Below are positions 54,836 through 62,951 of a stretch of DNA of 64,000 nt, piece after piece (position 1 is the first letter of the stretch; every line of letters starts with the position of its first letter). Origin of the DNA: Bacteroidota bacterium. Its GTDB lineage: Bacteria; Bacteroidota; Bacteroidia; Cytophagales; Cyclobacteriaceae. The translations under genes were made by a program, and so were the position numbers. Location of the stretch: assembly GCA_016866235.1 (NCBI GenBank), contig VGMW01000003.1, positions 62,001 to 126,000 on the forward strand, read 5' to 3'. Below the pieces are notes generated by a model that ran no database searches, had not been told where the DNA came from, and saw nothing but the letters and a program-made list of their open reading frames with translations.

Positions 54836-55456
54836 CGACTTGCGGTCTGCCTTCAGGTGTTCAACCGAATTATTGGTCTCTATGGTAAACAGGGATCCAG
54901 TGTGGTTCAGGGTGTACAAACACAAATTGCTGTGCTCAAATAAATCCATGGACTTGATTGGATAGTTCAGCATTACACACAGCATGATCCTCATGGCCCT
55001 GCCGTGCATGCATACCAAAACCTTTTCCTCTTTGCTCTTCATGATACGCTCCAGCCCCATTTGAAGACGGATTGCAACTTCATCAGGACTCTCCCCTCCT
55101 TCTATTCCAATCTGCGTATTTCCATCCTGCCATTGCTTCATGAGCCAATGATAATAGGCATCCTCCTCAGGTGAAATTTTCTTGCCTTCGTGCTTACCCC
55201 AGCTAATCTCATTGAGTTCCGGAAGAATCTCCCAAGGCACCCCCGCATCAACAAAAGAGCTCACCGTCTGATGGGTCCGTAAAAGTGCGGAGGTATAGAC
55301 GCGTTCAAACCCCTGATCACGGTATGACTCAAAAAATAACCTGGCTTGTTCCACGCCAGAATCGTTCAGTGGGGCGTTCACTCCACTGCCCTGAACAATC
55401 CCGTTAAGATTATAGTCGGTCTGTCCGTGTCGGATCAAAAAGATTTTTTTGCCCAA
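54821..55456 (-). CDS. Histidine phosphatase family protein (phosphoglycerate mutase-like)
   Basis: A 211-residue protein of the branch-1 histidine phosphatases. The catalytic His10 is in LIRHGQTDYN, the acid Glu in NEISWGKHEGKKIS, and the second His in VLVCMHGRAMRIM. GGESPDEVAIRLQMGLERI is also typical. Such proteins include cofactor-dependent phosphoglycerate mutases, alpha-ribazole phosphatases and broad-specificity phosphatases; the substrate is not determined. The start is TTG at 55456, as the family N-terminus is right there. Its stop overlaps the convergent TPR gene by 15 nt. A TATATTTG promoter box lies upstream. Confidence 0.92.
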   Translation of the reverse strand: MGKKIFLIRHGQTDYNLNGIVQGSGVNAPLNDSGVEQARLFFESYRDQGFERVYTSALLRTHQTVSSFVDAGVPWEILPELNEISWGKHEGKKISPEEDAYYHWLMKQWQDGNTQIGIEGGESPDEVAIRLQMGLERIMKSKEEKVLVCMHGRAMRIMLCVMLNYPIKSMDLFEHSNLCLYTLNHTGSLFTIETNNSVEHLKADRKSLKLT

Positions 55457-55479
55457 GGCTAAACTGCGTAATTTGGCCG

Positions 55480-55487
55480 CAAATATA
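55480..55487 (-). promoter_or_regulatory. -7 box of the histidine phosphatase gene (TATATTTG)
   Basis: An exact TAnnTTTG box on minus, 24 nt before the TTG start. The -33 element at the right distance is TTT, a partial match. Confidence 0.4.
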
Positions 55488-55551
55488 TAAGCCTTATCGG
55501 ACAGTAAAACCTGTATCGATTTCTTCCGTGTAAGAGCATCAAAACAGATTA

Positions 55552-55992
55552 ATGAGCGGCCAGCGAACAGAGCGCATTTTTAAACCTGAATTTACCCTCG
55601 ACGCCATTCGTGCAACAGGAAAAAATACCCTTGCTGAGGCACTTGGAATAGAGGTAACTGCTATTGGTTTGGATTCTGTTACGCTTCGAATGCCCGTCGA
55701 TCACCGCACCCACCAGCCTATGGGAATTCTTCATGGCGGGGCATCAGTAGCCCTTGCTGAAACAGCTGGAAGCATTGCGGCAAATGGAACCATCGACCAC
55801 CAGACTCAGGTTTGTGTTGGAATGGAGATCAATGCCAATCATTTAAGACCGGTAAAGACAGGTTATGTTACCGGGGTCGCCTGTCCAATCCACCTTGGCA
55901 AATCCACCCAGGTATGGGAAATAAAAATTACAGATGATAGGGACAAACTGGTTTGCATCAGCCGATTGACCATAGCCGTGTTAAACAAATGA
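55552..55992 (+). CDS. menI: Hotdog-fold thioesterase, probably DHNA-CoA thioesterase
   Basis: A 146-residue 4HBT/PaaI-like hotdog enzyme with HQPMGILHGGASVALAETAG, in which the HGG loop and Glu are the active-site elements. In menaquinone synthesis such an enzyme hydrolyses 1,4-dihydroxy-2-naphthoyl-CoA. The assignment to that reaction is from context, since menF follows with a 4-nt overlap (ATGATG across the stop), then menD, menB and menE. Without the neighbours it would only be a PaaI-type thioesterase. Confidence 0.82.
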   Translation: MSGQRTERIFKPEFTLDAIRATGKNTLAEALGIEVTAIGLDSVTLRMPVDHRTHQPMGILHGGASVALAETAGSIAANGTIDHQTQVCVGMEINANHLRPVKTGYVTGVACPIHLGKSTQVWEIKITDDRDKLVCISRLTIAVLNK

Positions 55993-57143
55993 TGGAAACT
56001 GCAGAGGCCGGAAAACTAAATGCCGAAATCCTTAAAAAGATTACGGCTTTCGTTACGGAAACCAACGCATCTCTTGCCTGCTGGAAACTTCCCGGAGCAC
56101 ATGCTTCAAACCTTGTTATTTCGGAAGGCGCCATCCGACTCAATGAAACAAGAATCGAGGAAATTGGTTCTGGTTTTGTTTTCGCGCCTTTCAATCCAAT
56201 CGCTGAAAAGCTTTTTTTACCCGCCACGCACCTTTTTGAAATTAATGGCGAGGAAATCAAAGAACTGACTTCCGGCGATTTACTTTCCAACTTACCGGAT
56301 TCTCAGCAAAATATTTTTTATCAGGGTCCTGGTAACGCCTCCACTTCGGAAAAAGAAAATTTTCTTCAGTTGGTGTCGGACTGTAAAATGTTCATAGAAT
56401 CAGGTGAGGTTGAAAAAGTTGTGGCCTCCAGATCTCGTAGAATAACATTAAGCGGAAAACAGGATCCCATAGCGCTCTTTCAAATCCTTAGTAAAACCTA
56501 TCCAAATGCTATGGTGAGTTTGGTCTCAACGCCTGAGGCTGGAACCTGGCTTGGCGCTACACCAGAGCAATTGATCACCATTGATAAGCAGAATATTTTT
56601 AGAACAGTAGCCTTGGCTGGCACCCGAAAGGTTGACCCAACGGTACCGATAGAAAAAGTATCCTGGACTCAAAAAGAAATCGAAGAGCAAGCATTGGTCG
56701 AACGATATATTATTAGTGCTTTCAAAAAAATCAGATTGAGGGAATACGATGAATTCGGACCAAAGACGTTCAGGGCAGGAAATTTATTACACCTGAAATC
56801 GGTCTTTGAGGTTAATTTAAATGAAGTTCGTTATCCGGATCTTGGATCCGTTATGCTTAATCTATTGCATCCGACCTCTGCCGTTTGTGGGATGCCCAGG
56901 GAAAGGTCCCTTCAATATCTTTTATCCAACGAGGGGTATGATCGCACCTACTATGCAGGTTACCTTGGACCGGTGAATGTAAAGGAGGAAACTCATCTTT
57001 TCGTCAACATTCGATGTATGCGTTGGTTGGGCAATGAAGCGATCCTGTTTGCAGGTGCAGGCATCACTTCTGAATCAGAGCCGGAGGCGGAAGCCAATGA
57101 ATGTGATTGGAAGATGGCTACGATAGAAAAACTTCTAATCTGA
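55989..57143 (+). CDS. menF: Isochorismate synthase
   Basis: Converts chorismate to isochorismate, the first step of menaquinone synthesis. The 384-residue protein has the chorismate-binding core with GEVEKVVASRSRRI, LGATPEQLITI, ALAGTRKVDPT, a glutamate-rich metal site (HPTSAVCGMPRERSLQYL) and NIRCMRWLGNEAILFAGAG. No siderophore genes are present, so menF rather than entC. ATG 55989 is directly followed by a second ATG and overlaps the menI stop. menD starts 4 nt downstream. Confidence 0.92.
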   Translation: MMETAEAGKLNAEILKKITAFVTETNASLACWKLPGAHASNLVISEGAIRLNETRIEEIGSGFVFAPFNPIAEKLFLPATHLFEINGEEIKELTSGDLLSNLPDSQQNIFYQGPGNASTSEKENFLQLVSDCKMFIESGEVEKVVASRSRRITLSGKQDPIALFQILSKTYPNAMVSLVSTPEAGTWLGATPEQLITIDKQNIFRTVALAGTRKVDPTVPIEKVSWTQKEIEEQALVERYIISAFKKIRLREYDEFGPKTFRAGNLLHLKSVFEVNLNEVRYPDLGSVMLNLLHPTSAVCGMPRERSLQYLLSNEGYDRTYYAGYLGPVNVKEETHLFVNIRCMRWLGNEAILFAGAGITSESEPEAEANECDWKMATIEKLLI

Positions 57144-57147
57144 TTGC

Positions 57148-58860
57148 GTGCACCAGCATATCTACGATCTCGCTGAACTGTGTGCTTTACAAGGAATTTC
57201 TAAGGCCGTTATCTGTCCTGGTTCTAGAAGTGCTCCTCTGGTATTAGGATTCGCCAACCATAAGCGAATTAAATCCTACGTCATACCTGACGAAAGAAGT
57301 GCAGCCTTTATCGCACTCGGAATGGCTCAGGCTGATGGGAAAACGGTTGTCCTGATTTCAACATCAGGATCCGCAGCATACAACTTTGCTCCTGCAGTTG
57401 CTGAAGCCTATTATCAGCAAATTCCATTGCTCATACTTACCGCAGACCGTCCGCCGGAATGGATAGGTCAACGTGATGGACAAACCATTGTTCAGGATAA
57501 GATCTTTGGTGATCATGTTAAAGGATCCTTTACCGTTCACAGCGACTTCAAATCAGATCAGGATTGGATTGTTAACCGATATACCAATGAAGCCATCTTA
57601 TTGGCTGCCCGACTTCCACACGGTCCGGTTCATTTAAACTTTCCCCTCGCGGAACCCCTCTACCCTTCCGCCAATCAAAAAATTGAGTTTCGAAAACCGA
57701 GAATCATAGAGGAAAACTCTTCAGATCATGTACTTGATGGTTCGGTGATCAAAAGTCTGGCAAAGGAAATCAGCAAGACCAAAAAAATTCTTTGCCTTGG
57801 CGGGCAGTTTCACAACAGTGAAAAATTAAATAAGTCGCTTACCAATTTTTCGAAATTGACCGGCGCAGTGATAGCCGGCGATTTGCTGTCTAATCTTCAC
57901 GGAATTCCCTCGACAATTCGTTATGGTGAATTGTTCCTCGAAGGCATGTCTGAAAAGAATAAAGCCCTGATGAGACCAGACCTTCTGATAACCTGGGGAC
58001 AAGGGATTATCTCTAAGCAAACCAAACTTTTTCTCAGAAAGTTTCCGGCCAAACAACATTGGCACCTTCAGCCTGCAGGGGAAGTAGCAGACACTTACAA
58101 GGGTCTGACTAAAATTATCAGAACTGGCCCGGAACAATTTTTTGAGCAGCTCAAAGCCATTAAAGTGAATAAGCCATCCACGAAATCAATCTATTCAGAT
58201 TTGTGGCTTAAAGCTGAAAAGGATGCATCCGGTGTTATCAATAAGGAGTTGAAAAACATGGTTGGTGAAGCTGCGGTGGTAAAAGAAACCCTTAAGGCCT
58301 TAAACGGAAAGTATAAGTTGCATCTCGCGAACAGCATGAGTGTGCGGTACGCGAGCTTAAGTGGACTTCAACCAAATCAAAAGGACATAAGTGTTTTTTC
58401 CAACCGGGGAACCAGCGGAATAGATGGTTGCTCCTCGACTGCAGTTGGCCATGCCTGGTCAGGTAATGAAATGAACCTCCTGATCACTGGCGATGTGGCT
58501 TTTTTCTATGACCGAAATGCGTTTTGGAATAACAGCCGGCTTAAAAATCTACGGATTCTACTGCTCAACAACCACGGCGGTCGTATTTTCAGCATGATTG
58601 ATGGACCTAAGGATAGAAAAGAAGCAAACGAATTCTTTGTAGGTCCGCAACAGTTAACCGCAAAGCATTTATGCGATGAATTTGACTTTGAGTATCACCC
58701 GGTTGTAAGCGCACAAGAGGCTCCCAAGGCACTAAAACAGTTTTTTAAGCCAGGTGTAAAAACAAAGCTTTTAGAATTTATTGGTAACCCTGAAATGGAC
58801 AGAACAATTTTTGAAAACCTTAAAAAAACAGCAGCAAAGCATTATGGGAAAGAGTTTTAA
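57148..58860 (+). CDS. menD: SEPHCHC synthase (2-succinyl-5-enolpyruvyl-6-hydroxy-3-cyclohexene-1-carboxylate synthase)
   Basis: ThDP-dependent enzyme joining isochorismate and 2-oxoglutarate. The 570 residues contain [19 protein letters not shown], the ThDP-activating Glu in [14 protein letters not shown], the [17 protein letters not shown] segment, and the ThDP motif [15 protein letters not shown] with its LLLNNHGG end. The start is GTG 57148, 4 nt after menF. The C-terminus overlaps menB by 17 nt. Confidence 0.95.
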   Translation: MHQHIYDLAELCALQGISKAVICPGSRSAPLVLGFANHKRIKSYVIPDERSAAFIALGMAQADGKTVVLISTSGSAAYNFAPAVAEAYYQQIPLLILTADRPPEWIGQRDGQTIVQDKIFGDHVKGSFTVHSDFKSDQDWIVNRYTNEAILLAARLPHGPVHLNFPLAEPLYPSANQKIEFRKPRIIEENSSDHVLDGSVIKSLAKEISKTKKILCLGGQFHNSEKLNKSLTNFSKLTGAVIAGDLLSNLHGIPSTIRYGELFLEGMSEKNKALMRPDLLITWGQGIISKQTKLFLRKFPAKQHWHLQPAGEVADTYKGLTKIIRTGPEQFFEQLKAIKVNKPSTKSIYSDLWLKAEKDASGVINKELKNMVGEAAVVKETLKALNGKYKLHLANSMSVRYASLSGLQPNQKDISVFSNRGTSGIDGCSSTAVGHAWSGNEMNLLITGDVAFFYDRNAFWNNSRLKNLRILLLNNHGGRIFSMIDGPKDRKEANEFFVGPQQLTAKHLCDEFDFEYHPVVSAQEAPKALKQFFKPGVKTKLLEFIGNPEMDRTIFENLKKTAAKHYGKEF

Positions 58861-59668
58861 TTGGAAAAAAATTGGTGACTATAAGGAAATCCTTTTTGAT
58901 CAATACGAAGGTATAGCCCGCATTACCATCAATCGTCCTGAAAAGCATAACGCTTTTACTCCGCTAACCGTTTCTGAAATGTCACACGCCATGAACGTAT
59001 GCCGGGAGGAGGCTTCTATTGGCGTAGTTGTTCTCACCGGTGCTGGTGGAAAGGCATTTTGCAGCGGTGGTGATCAGTCGGTTCGCGGACACGGAGGCTA
59101 TGTGGGAGTAGATACGGTTCCACGACTCAACGTTCTTGATTTACAAAAGCAAATCAGGTCCATACCCAAGCCTGTGATTGCTGCCGTGGCTGGTTGGGCC
59201 ATTGGTGGTGGACATGTACTGCATGTGATTTGTGACCTTACCATTGCAGCTGAAAATGCGAGGTTCGGACAAACTGGTCCAAAGGTTGGAAGCTTTGATG
59301 GTGGTTTTGGTGCTTCTTATCTGGCCAGGATCGTGGGACAGAAAAAGGCACGTGAGATCTGGTATTTGTGCGATCAATATGACGCCAAAGAGGCACTGGA
59401 AATGGGACTCGTGAATACAGTGGTAAAACTGGAAGACCTGGAGGAAACTTATGTAAACTGGTCCTTGAAAATTTTGGCAAAAAGTCCGTTGGCCATCCGC
59501 ATGTTGAAGAGTGCTTTCAACGCTGAATTGGATGGACAGGCTGGAATTCAGGAATTGGCGGGCAATGCCACTTTGTTGTATTACCTGAGCGATGAAGCTA
59601 AGGAGGGTAAAAATGCGTTTATGGAAAAACGAGATCCTGACTTTTCAAAGTTTCCTAAGTTCCCTTAA
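58844..59668 (+). CDS. menB: 1,4-dihydroxy-2-naphthoyl-CoA synthase
   Basis: Crotonase-fold ring-closing enzyme, 274 residues, acting on o-succinylbenzoyl-CoA. Family segments are [20 protein letters not shown], the oxyanion-hole loops [12 protein letters not shown] and [11 protein letters not shown], and [20 protein letters not shown] with the DGG motif typical of MenB. The ATG at 58844 gives the usual N-terminus and overlaps the end of menD by 17 nt, so the two are coupled. menE starts 9 nt downstream. Confidence 0.97.
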   Translation: MGKSFNWKKIGDYKEILFDQYEGIARITINRPEKHNAFTPLTVSEMSHAMNVCREEASIGVVVLTGAGGKAFCSGGDQSVRGHGGYVGVDTVPRLNVLDLQKQIRSIPKPVIAAVAGWAIGGGHVLHVICDLTIAAENARFGQTGPKVGSFDGGFGASYLARIVGQKKAREIWYLCDQYDAKEALEMGLVNTVVKLEDLEETYVNWSLKILAKSPLAIRMLKSAFNAELDGQAGIQELAGNATLLYYLSDEAKEGKNAFMEKRDPDFSKFPKFP

Positions 59669-59677
59669 TGCAACCAG

Positions 59678-60784
59678 ATGGGTATGAACTACCCCTCCAT
59701 TAAAATACATCTACCAGAGGAAAATAGTTGGTATGCTTCCGATGCGCTGGCCATCAGAAATGATGTAAAGGATTCAAAGAAATATTTATCTGCACTGATC
59801 GACCTACTGTACTGGTGGCACTACGGCAGCGATGATTTGGAAGTCCAGACTTCGGGCACAACTGGGGTACCGAAAATTCTAAGGTTTTCCCGTGAAGAAG
59901 TAAAGACATCAGCGAGTATTTCGCTTAAGGCCATTCCGATTCTACGGGGCCAGCATACTTTACTGGCCATGGACCTCAAATATGTTGGTGCCAAAATGCT
60001 GGTGGTTCGGTCGCTGATGGCAGGTGCTGATCTCACCGTCGTGCCGCCCACATCAAATCCGTTGCTCTTTCAAAGTCCGATAAAATTCCATTATGCTTCT
60101 TTTGTGCCCTTTCAGATAAATCAAATACTCGGAAACCTAGTTTCAAAAGAGCAATTGAATAACATTGACACCGTCTTGATTGGTGGAGGGCCACTTCAAT
60201 CAAATGTTGCTGAAATTTTATCAGTAATGAAAGGTGATTTTATTCATACCTATGGAATGAGTGAAACGCTTTCCCATGTCGCCATTCGTAGAATCAAAGA
60301 CCAAAGTGACCTGTACACCCTATTGGAAGGTTATCAATATCAAATCGAGCACGATGGATTTTTGTCGGTGATTTCACCATTTCAAAAAGAGGTTATTAAG
60401 ACCATGGATATCGCTGAATCGATTAGCAGCACAACGTTTCGATTATTGGGGAGAGCAGATCTCCTGGTCAATTCAGGCGGCGTTAAACTATTTCCGGATC
60501 TTATGGAACATAAGGTCAGAAAAGTAATTCAGGAATTTCCTGGCATAAAAGATTTCATGTTTACCGGCATTCCGGATTCAATGCTCGGAGAAAAAATGAT
60601 TTTGCTGATTGAAGGTGATCAGGTTTTGGCGTCTGACAACCTGCTTATCCTTGAAAAAATCAGACCACTCCTAAATCGATACGAGGTGCCGAAGGAAATC
60701 TATAACGTCGGAAGTTTCGCCCGAAATGAAAATGGTAAAATAGATCGCACCCGAACCTTAAAGGAATTCCTAAAGGGGCGGTAA
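59678..60784 (+). CDS. menE: o-Succinylbenzoate-CoA ligase (AMP-binding enzyme)
   Basis: Activates o-succinylbenzoate with ATP and CoA. At 368 residues it is the short version seen in Bacteroidota. The P-loop-like A3 motif is VQTSGTTGVPKILRFSREE, the A5 region HTYGMSETLSHVA, and the A8 hinge GRADLLVNSGGVKLFPDL with the catalytic C-terminal Lys in NENGKIDRTR. It is the last gene of the plus-strand men run and is followed by a strong hairpin at 60777-60814. Confidence 0.92.
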   Translation: MGMNYPSIKIHLPEENSWYASDALAIRNDVKDSKKYLSALIDLLYWWHYGSDDLEVQTSGTTGVPKILRFSREEVKTSASISLKAIPILRGQHTLLAMDLKYVGAKMLVVRSLMAGADLTVVPPTSNPLLFQSPIKFHYASFVPFQINQILGNLVSKEQLNNIDTVLIGGGPLQSNVAEILSVMKGDFIHTYGMSETLSHVAIRRIKDQSDLYTLLEGYQYQIEHDGFLSVISPFQKEVIKTMDIAESISSTTFRLLGRADLLVNSGGVKLFPDLMEHKVRKVIQEFPGIKDFMFTGIPDSMLGEKMILLIEGDQVLASDNLLILEKIRPLLNRYEVPKEIYNVGSFARNENGKIDRTRTLKEFLKGR

Positions 60785-60814
60785 AGGACCGGAAAAAATC
60801 CGGCCCTCCCCGCC
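60777..60814. terminator. Bidirectional hairpin between menE and the S24 regulator
   Basis: Outer arms GGCGG/CCGCC and inner arms CCGGA/TCCGG with a 5-A loop form a broken stem starting inside the last codons of menE. A CG-rich hairpin between convergent stop codons (60784 and 60832) fits a two-way transcription stop, though no long T run follows on either strand. Confidence 0.45.
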
Positions 60815-60831
60815 AGTCCGCTAAGACAATT

Positions 60832-61512
60832 TTATTCTGGAAAATTTAAACTGATGAAAGCCTTGGCCGACCAGATTTCCATTACCTCCATGGCATCTAT
60901 CTGATAAGGCGCATATTGTCGGTTATCGGAAACCAAAAACAGTTTACCGTTTTCATCAACATAATTGAAAACCCGTTTGTAAACTACCCCCTCGGACTTG
61001 GTTACCAGTACGTAAGTTTTACCACTTTTTATTTCCGATAGTGTGGCGACATGTTCACCGACGATAATGGTGCCGGATTCCAATGGAAGCATACTGTCTC
61101 CGCTGATTTCAAAGGCACGATAGGTCCCGCTGTTTAAAATTGGCAATGAAAAACGCGGCAACTCCTGGATAAACTCAGGGTCAGAATAGCCGTTTAGGTA
61201 TCCGGCAGCAGCTTTAACTGGTACCAGTTCAATAGTATTTTTAGGCTTGTATAAATCCTCTTCAATCGGCCTTACATTGCCCTTGTTTACTTTTATGATG
61301 TTATCGTAAGAAACCACTCCAAGCAAATCCTCGACCGATACATTTCCTAGTGCTGCTATTTTGCAGATGAGTTCCAACCTCGGCTCTGCCCGACCTTCCT
61401 CATAAGCCCCAACCAATGATCTTTTAATTCCAAGCTCATTGGCAAACTGATCCTGAGTCATGCCTAAACTCTTTCTAATAGCCCTGATGCTTTCATTCAA
61501 TTCCTTTTTCAT
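60832..61512 (-). CDS. LexA-like XRE-S24 transcriptional regulator
   Basis: A 226-residue repressor with an N-terminal XRE helix-turn-helix (residues about 4-62; SLGMTQDQFANELGIKRSLV) and a C-terminal S24 peptidase domain. The self-cleavage serine is Ser140 in EISGDSMLPLESG and the base Lys179 in GVVYKRVF; an Ala-Gly pair (Ala103-Gly104, KAAAGY) sits where LexA and CI-type repressors are cut. So it should cleave itself when activated, most simply by RecA filaments. The ATG at 61512 is chosen over a GTG three codons upstream. It lies 11 nt after the small gene 61524-61778 in one operon, whose promoter is overlaid by two operators. Confidence 0.92.
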   Translation of the reverse strand: MKKELNESIRAIRKSLGMTQDQFANELGIKRSLVGAYEEGRAEPRLELICKIAALGNVSVEDLLGVVSYDNIIKVNKGNVRPIEEDLYKPKNTIELVPVKAAAGYLNGYSDPEFIQELPRFSLPILNSGTYRAFEISGDSMLPLESGTIIVGEHVATLSEIKSGKTYVLVTKSEGVVYKRVFNYVDENGKLFLVSDNRQYAPYQIDAMEVMEIWSAKAFISLNFPE

Positions 61513-61523
61513 GATGTGCACGT

Positions 61524-61778
61524 TTAATTGGAACTAACTTTTTCTTTGCGCCTGAATAATATGATCCTGCCAGATTGTGGATTCCTTTTGCCCATAGAAT
61601 ATAAATTCTTCTGGTAGTACCGATTGGTATCCTTCATCTCTTCAATGTGGCGGAAGATTTTATCCATAATCTCTGAAACTGCATCCTGAGGTTCCGCCAA
61701 AGCGTAACCATAAACATCTGAAAATGAGAAGTTTACCTGAAATCTTCCGGAAGGAAGGCGTACACTTTTGAATTCCAT
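61524..61778 (-). CDS. Small protein upstream of the S24 regulator, unknown function
   Basis: An 84-residue protein with no family that I recognise. The first 45 residues (MEFKSVRLPSGRFQVNFSFS and on to EIMDKIFRHIEEM) could form a small mixed fold, and the C-terminus is very basic (GRIILFRRKEKVSSN). It starts immediately beside operator 61778-61800, with a leader of about 12 nt. The S24 regulator gene follows 11 nt downstream, so both are made together. Being in the regulated transcript, it may act as a modulator or effector of the switch. Confidence 0.7.
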   Translation of the reverse strand: MEFKSVRLPSGRFQVNFSFSDVYGYALAEPQDAVSEIMDKIFRHIEEMKDTNRYYQKNLYSMGKRNPQSGRIILFRRKEKVSSN

Positions 61779-61800
61779 TTGACTAAATTATTTAGTCAAA
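61778..61800. promoter_or_regulatory. Operator 1: 23-bp perfect inverted repeat at the start of the S24 operon
   Basis: TTTGACTAAA (61778-61787) and TTTAGTCAAA (61791-61800) are perfect inverted arms around TTA. The repeat touches the ATG of the 84-residue gene and covers the end of the -7 box. Core: ACTAA-N5-TTAGT. Confidence 0.8.
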
Positions 61801-61827
61801 TATACAACCTTCTTTAGGAAATACTAA
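61797..61827 (-). promoter_or_regulatory. Promoter of the 84-residue gene / S24 regulator operon
   Basis: On minus, TTAG (61827-61824) lies 19 nt before TATATTTG (61804-61797), an exact TAnnTTTG -7 box. The start of transcription would be near 61790, leaving a leader of about 12 nt. The -33 lies in operator 2 and the -7 overlaps operator 1. Confidence 0.65.
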
Positions 61828-61838
61828 TTTTATTAGTA
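61822..61838. promoter_or_regulatory. Operator 2: 17-bp inverted repeat over the -33 element
   Basis: TACTAAT (61822-61828) and ATTAGTA (61832-61838) surround TTT, giving the same ACTAA-N5-TTAGT core as operator 1. The centres are 41 bp apart, about four helical turns, so two dimers could bind the same face. Confidence 0.7.
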
Positions 61839-61845
61839 AAAATTA

Positions 61846-62886
61846 TCACCCCAGCCTTAAAAAGCCAGATTCTGCATTTAAAGCACTTGGAAGGTTGTTT
61901 TCATAAATACCCCCCGTCCCCAGTCCGTGTACCATATCGTTCCTGTAAAGCGCTGTAAACTGTGCTATGGCACTGAGTCCGACAGAAGACTCCAAAGCTG
62001 AAGTAATCCACCAACCCATTTGCCTTTCTTCAGCCAATGCGATCCAATCCCTGGTTCCATAAAATCCACCATGCAGACCTGGTTTAAGAACAATAAAGGT
62101 TGGTGAAAGGCGATCCAAAAGTCTTCCTCGGTCGGCCGAACTTACCCCTATCAATTCCTCATCCAACGCAACCGGAATAGGTGATTCCCGGCACACTTCA
62201 GCCATTAAATCAAGCTGACCAGCTTTTATGGGTTGTTCAATTGATTCAGGTTTAAATACAGATAACCGCTCCAGTTTATGCCAAACATCGGGCTTATGGA
62301 ATGCTCCATTGGCATCCAATCTTATATCAATTTGGTCTCCAAATTCATCCCTCAACCTTTCAAGTAAACTGCATTCTTCATCAAAATTTAGTCCGCCAAC
62401 TTTTAGCTTAATGCACTTAAAACCTTCACCTATTTTTTTCCGGGCCTGCTCCAACATGGCGACCTGATCAGCCATCCAAACCAATCCATTGATTGGAATC
62501 TTCTTCCCTCTCAAAAAGTCAGAATCATAATAAACACCAATGCCTCCATTGAAATAATCTCTTACCGCCATCTCCAATCCAAAACAGACCGATGAGGAAT
62601 ATTCGTTACTGTTAAGTTTCTGCAACACATCATCAGCTCCATTTTGAACGGCTGATAAATTCCTAACCGCCTTCACCAATTGGTTTAGCTCCTGCAGGAC
62701 TACCTGATCTGTCTCCACACTCAATCCTGCCAGAGGAGCCACCTCACCTGTACCTTTTAAGGTATTCTTCTGGTCATCAAAAAACTTGATCAGCCAAATA
62801 CCACGGTCTTCCATATTGCCTCTGGAGGTCCTTGCACTGAAATTGAATTTCAGCTTCAGATATTCATACTCAAGCCGGAATGCCAT
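61846..62886 (-). CDS. menC: o-Succinylbenzoate synthase
   Basis: Enolase-superfamily dehydratase, 346 residues from the ATG at 62886 (another ATG five codons upstream). The catalytic Lys pair is in CIKLKVGG, the metal ligands Asp in IRLDANGAF, Glu in ESIEQPI and Asp in VALDEEL, and the second catalytic Lys in FIVLKPGL. It is the only men gene on minus in this cluster, facing the plus-strand men genes across the S24 unit. It is divergent from queA. No menH or menA was found in the window. Confidence 0.92.
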   Translation of the reverse strand: MAFRLEYEYLKLKFNFSARTSRGNMEDRGIWLIKFFDDQKNTLKGTGEVAPLAGLSVETDQVVLQELNQLVKAVRNLSAVQNGADDVLQKLNSNEYSSSVCFGLEMAVRDYFNGGIGVYYDSDFLRGKKIPINGLVWMADQVAMLEQARKKIGEGFKCIKLKVGGLNFDEECSLLERLRDEFGDQIDIRLDANGAFHKPDVWHKLERLSVFKPESIEQPIKAGQLDLMAEVCRESPIPVALDEELIGVSSADRGRLLDRLSPTFIVLKPGLHGGFYGTRDWIALAEERQMGWWITSALESSVGLSAIAQFTALYRNDMVHGLGTGGIYENNLPSALNAESGFLRLG

Positions 62887-62951
62887 GGAACAAATATGCA
62901 TCGGTTAATTGATTTACGCTCCTGCAGTTCTGTTCAGATATCTTTGCATCC

